DNA of 64,000 nt, taken from NCBI RefSeq assembly GCF_014639235.1, contig NZ_BMFU01000007.1, positions 186,001 through 250,000 of the forward strand, written 5' to 3'. The translations under genes were made by a program, and so were the position numbers. Positions 61,716 through 64,000 of the stretch are shown here, one piece after another; the first letter of the stretch is position 1; the number at the start of each line of letters is the position of its first letter. The notes under the pieces were generated by a model. It was not told the DNA's origin and made no database searches. It saw only the letters and a list, made by a program, of their open reading frames with translations. Origin of the DNA: Paenibacillus silvae (GTDB lineage: Bacteria; Bacillota; Bacilli; Paenibacillales; Paenibacillaceae).

Positions 61716-62543
61716 TTAACCTTTTACCGCACCCTCCGCAATGCCCTCCATAATGAATTTCTGGAAGAACGCGTAGATCAGAATGACTGGAATCGCCGTC
61801 AGAACGAGAGAAGAGAGAATTAAAGGCCACTCCTTGTTGTACTCGCCAAACAGCATGTTCGTGGACAGAATTAACGTATATCTGTTCACATCGGTCAGCA
61901 TGAGCAGCGGCAGCAGGAAATCGTTCCAGATCCACAGGAAGTCCAGAATTGCAATCGTCACGGTGATTGGCAGCAGCAGCGGGAAAATGATCCGGAAGAA
62001 CGTCTGGAATTCGTTACAGCCATCAATCTGAGCTGATTCTTCCAATTCACGCGGAATGGACTTCACAAACCCGTGATAGAGGAAGATTGCCATATTTACA
62101 CCAAGTCCAATATAGATCAAAGCCAGTCCGTATGTGCTGCCCTGTACCCCCATGCCCTTCGCCACTCGCGTCAGCGGGATCATAATAGAATGGAAAGGCA
62201 CCAGCATGGATGCAACAAACATAAAGAAGATCAGGTTGCTTAATCGACCGGAAGTCCGTGACAGCTTGTAACCCGCCAGAGAAGCGCAGAATACAATTCC
62301 CCCGATGCCCAGAATGGACACAATGGCCGAGTTGAGCGAGCTGCCGAGCAGATTGATTTTGTTAAAAGCATCGGTATAGTTCTCCCAGTGCAGTGTTGTC
62401 GGAAGAGCGATAAAGGATTGGAACATCTCGCCCTGTGTCTTGAACGAGTTTACCACGGCCATATAGATCGGCAGCATGGCAACCATGGAGCCAAGGATCA
62501 GGAACAGTCGAATCAGAACGTTATTTATCCGCCGCATCCTCAT
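61716..62543 (-). CDS. Carbohydrate ABC transporter permease (MalG/UgpE type)
   Basis: A 275-residue six-helix permease. The EAA motif is ELEESAQIDGCNEFQTFFRIIFPLLLP, and the N-terminal LPIYMAVVNSFKTQGEMF segment is typical. It overlaps the partner permease by 4 bp. It ends the partial sugar-import operon seen at the window edge. No ATPase gene is present, as usual where MsmK-type ATPases are shared. Confidence 0.92.
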   Translation of the reverse strand: MRMRRINNVLIRLFLILGSMVAMLPIYMAVVNSFKTQGEMFQSFIALPTTLHWENYTDAFNKINLLGSSLNSAIVSILGIGGIVFCASLAGYKLSRTSGRLSNLIFFMFVASMLVPFHSIMIPLTRVAKGMGVQGSTYGLALIYIGLGVNMAIFLYHGFVKSIPRELEESAQIDGCNEFQTFFRIIFPLLLPITVTIAILDFLWIWNDFLLPLLMLTDVNRYTLILSTNMLFGEYNKEWPLILSSLVLTAIPVILIYAFFQKFIMEGIAEGAVKG

Positions 62544-63424
62544 GCTTCCACCTCTTTTCTCTTCATGACGGTGATCTGAATGAGTGTAAAGATGAGAACG
62601 ATGATAAACAGTACAACCGATTTGGCACTTGCGTAACCATACCTGAAGTTGTTGGAGAAGGCCTCTTCATAAATATTCATCGTGATAACTTGAGTCGCCC
62701 GGCCAGGTCCGCCGCCTGTCAAACCATAAACCACCTCGAACACTTTAAATGCACCATTCAGCGTCAGAAAGAAACAGATGGTAATGGCATGTGTAATCAT
62801 TGGCAGGACCACGTTGCGCAGCACTTGAAAAGCGTTGGCTCCGTCAATCACGGCGGCCTCCTTTAGGCTCTGTGGCACGCCTTGCAGCGCTGCCAGATAA
62901 ATGATCATCATGTAGCCCACACCGTTCCAGAGCGACACGATCAGTATCGAGTAGAAGGAAAACTTCGGATCACCAAGCCATTGCTGGTCGAGAAAAGAAA
63001 CGGCCAGCTTCTCCGCCAGCTGTGGCAGCACCTGTGAAAAGATAAACGTCCACATAAATGCACTGATGATGGTACTGATCATGTTCGGCATGAAGAACAG
63101 CGTTCTAAAAAGGCCTTTACTGCGTGTACGTGTCTCGATGAACACCGCGAGCAGCAGCGCAATGACGTTCTGCAGAACAAGCATAAACACAACATATTTC
63201 AGTGTAAACCACAGAGAATTCAGAAAGTCGGGGTCTTCCTTGAACAATTCCACGAAGTTTCCCAGTCCGATAAAGCTGTAGTCACGATTCAACCCGTTCC
63301 AGTCGGTCAAGCTGTAGAACATGCCGCTAAAGGTTGGGTACAACAGGAATATTGCATAGATTACAAAGGCTGGCGCTGTAAACGCTAGCAGTGAAAGGTA
63401 CTTTTTGAACACACTCGTAGCCAT
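62540..63424 (-). CDS. Carbohydrate ABC transporter permease (MalF/UgpA type)
   Basis: 294 residues, six helices, EAA motif SLKEAAVIDGANAFQVLRNVVLPMI. ATG 63424 has GGGGGAG just upstream; a start seven codons earlier overlaps this site. It follows the binding-protein gene after a strong hairpin at 63545-63574. The sugar is unknown. Confidence 0.92.
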   Translation of the reverse strand: MATSVFKKYLSLLAFTAPAFVIYAIFLLYPTFSGMFYSLTDWNGLNRDYSFIGLGNFVELFKEDPDFLNSLWFTLKYVVFMLVLQNVIALLLAVFIETRTRSKGLFRTLFFMPNMISTIISAFMWTFIFSQVLPQLAEKLAVSFLDQQWLGDPKFSFYSILIVSLWNGVGYMMIIYLAALQGVPQSLKEAAVIDGANAFQVLRNVVLPMITHAITICFFLTLNGAFKVFEVVYGLTGGGPGRATQVITMNIYEEAFSNNFRYGYASAKSVVLFIIVLIFTLIQITVMKRKEVEA

Positions 63425-63544
63425 AACTTCTCCCCCTTTATACACAGCGGATGAAGGGAACGGGGGAACGAAGATCGTTCAGCCAGCCGTTTCATCTGCC
63501 TAGAGACTGCGACGAAATAAAGCACCGCTTGTTTGCCGACAAAG

Positions 63545-63574
63545 CTCCCGGGTACCGCTCGGGGTACCCGGGAG
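63545..63574 (-). terminator. Strong hairpin between binding-protein and permease genes
   Basis: Perfect 12-bp stem CTCCCGGGTACC/GGTACCCGGGAG with a 6-nt loop. Only a short T tract follows on the minus strand. Such hairpins after binding-protein genes usually reduce read-through or protect the upstream mRNA so that the binding protein is made in excess. Confidence 0.7.
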
Positions 63575-63614
63575 ACTTTATCGACAAATGCGGGTACCGA
63601 TTTTCTCACGGGTC

Positions 63615-64000
63615 TTATTTGTTTACTTTATTGTAGGACTTCCACGCCTTGTCGAGTGCATCAATGACCTGCTGTTGATTCAGCTGTCCGGAGTAGTACC
63701 CTTGCAGCGCTTTACCAGACTCATCCTTAACGGCTTGAGGGATCGTTGGATCTTGATAAGCTTTGCCTTCGTTCACATATTTCAGTGCATCGTCTACCCA
63801 CGGGAAGCTCTTGAACGTATGCACTTTGGCCACCGGATTGAACTTGAGCGCTTCGTAGAATGCGCTTGAATCCTTGTCATCCAGGATGTAGTTCACGAAA
63901 TCGAGTGCAACTTCTTTATTTTTACTTGTAGAGGATACAGCCAGTGAAGTAGACGTACTCAGGTTGATTTTGGTATCGTCCGGGTTGTCGTTCAGCGGCA
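63615..64000 (-). CDS. Sugar ABC transporter substrate-binding protein, C-terminal part (cut by window edge)
   Basis: At least 128 codons of the C terminus are present. It reads KEVALDFVNYILDDKDSSAF and ends YYSGQLNQQQVIDALDKAWK plus a short tail, as in extracellular solute-binding proteins of family 1. The start and lipoprotein signal lie outside the window. Gene order binding protein-permease-permease is the usual one for oligosaccharide importers. Confidence 0.88.
   Translation of the reverse strand, partial: PLNDNPDDTKINLSTSTSLAVSSTSKNKEVALDFVNYILDDKDSSAFYEALKFNPVAKVHTFKSFPWVDDALKYVNEGKAYQDPTIPQAVKDESGKALQGYYSGQLNQQQVIDALDKAWKSYNKVNK

Overview
The window looks like chromosomal DNA of a spore-forming Firmicute of the Paenibacillus type. 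The evidence is SpoIIR and a Spo0E-family phosphatase, strong GGAGG ribosome sites with frequent GTG/TTG starts, the prfA-prmC-spoIIR-tsaC-mntP-ywlE-ywlG-glyA-upp-wecB gene order, and an AloR/AloP-like peptide quorum-sensing locus. I cannot name a species. The 5' end cuts wecB and the 3' end cuts a sugar-ABC binding protein.

Layout. 0-16.4 kb is a conserved housekeeping block, nearly all on the minus strand: wecB', upp, glyA, ywlG, arginine phosphatase ywlE, mntP, tsaC, spoIIR, two tandem FtsW/RodA-type genes, prmC, prfA, a SUKH-like protein, ychF and a GNAT acetyltransferase. 16.5-20 kb is accessory: a Spo0E-like gene, an RRNPP regulator followed by two pheromone-precursor genes (one frameshifted), a promoter with no gene, and a small type I-C-like CRISPR array without cas genes. 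20-31 kb is a carotenoid operon (two CrtN-like desaturases, CrtM-like synthase, CruF-like protein, acyltransferase, glycosyltransferase, CrtP-like oxygenase, then type 2 IPP isomerase). It lies downstream of a B12-dependent CarH-type photoreceptor repressor. Three 11-bp-spaced TACA repeats occur both before the crt operon and in the carH promoter. 31-40 kb holds a PLD-like membrane protein, a TetR/paired-SMR drug efflux operon and a TetR/RND efflux pair, with gene-poor, repeat-rich spacers. 40-54.3 kb is a reductive pyrimidine-degradation region: a PucR regulator converging on an ABC importer-aminotransferase-amidohydrolase-ureidopropionase-PreT-PreA-hydantoinase operon. 54.8-64 kb has two chemoreceptor-type proteins, moaA, a divergent LysE/MocR pair and part of a sugar ABC transporter.

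The most unusual sequence-level signals are as follows. (1) A 195-bp four-arm palindromic repeat occurs four times (5803, 19690, 34516, 45146) with identical internal spacing. (2) The AloR/AloP-like locus has two precursors whose ends are TTNGHGMGS and TTNSHGLGG; the second is out of frame at an eight-A run. (3) The two CarH-type operators imply light/B12 control of pigment and autoregulation. (4) The CRISPR array is an orphan. All family names rest on reading motifs and remembered families; no database search was run.
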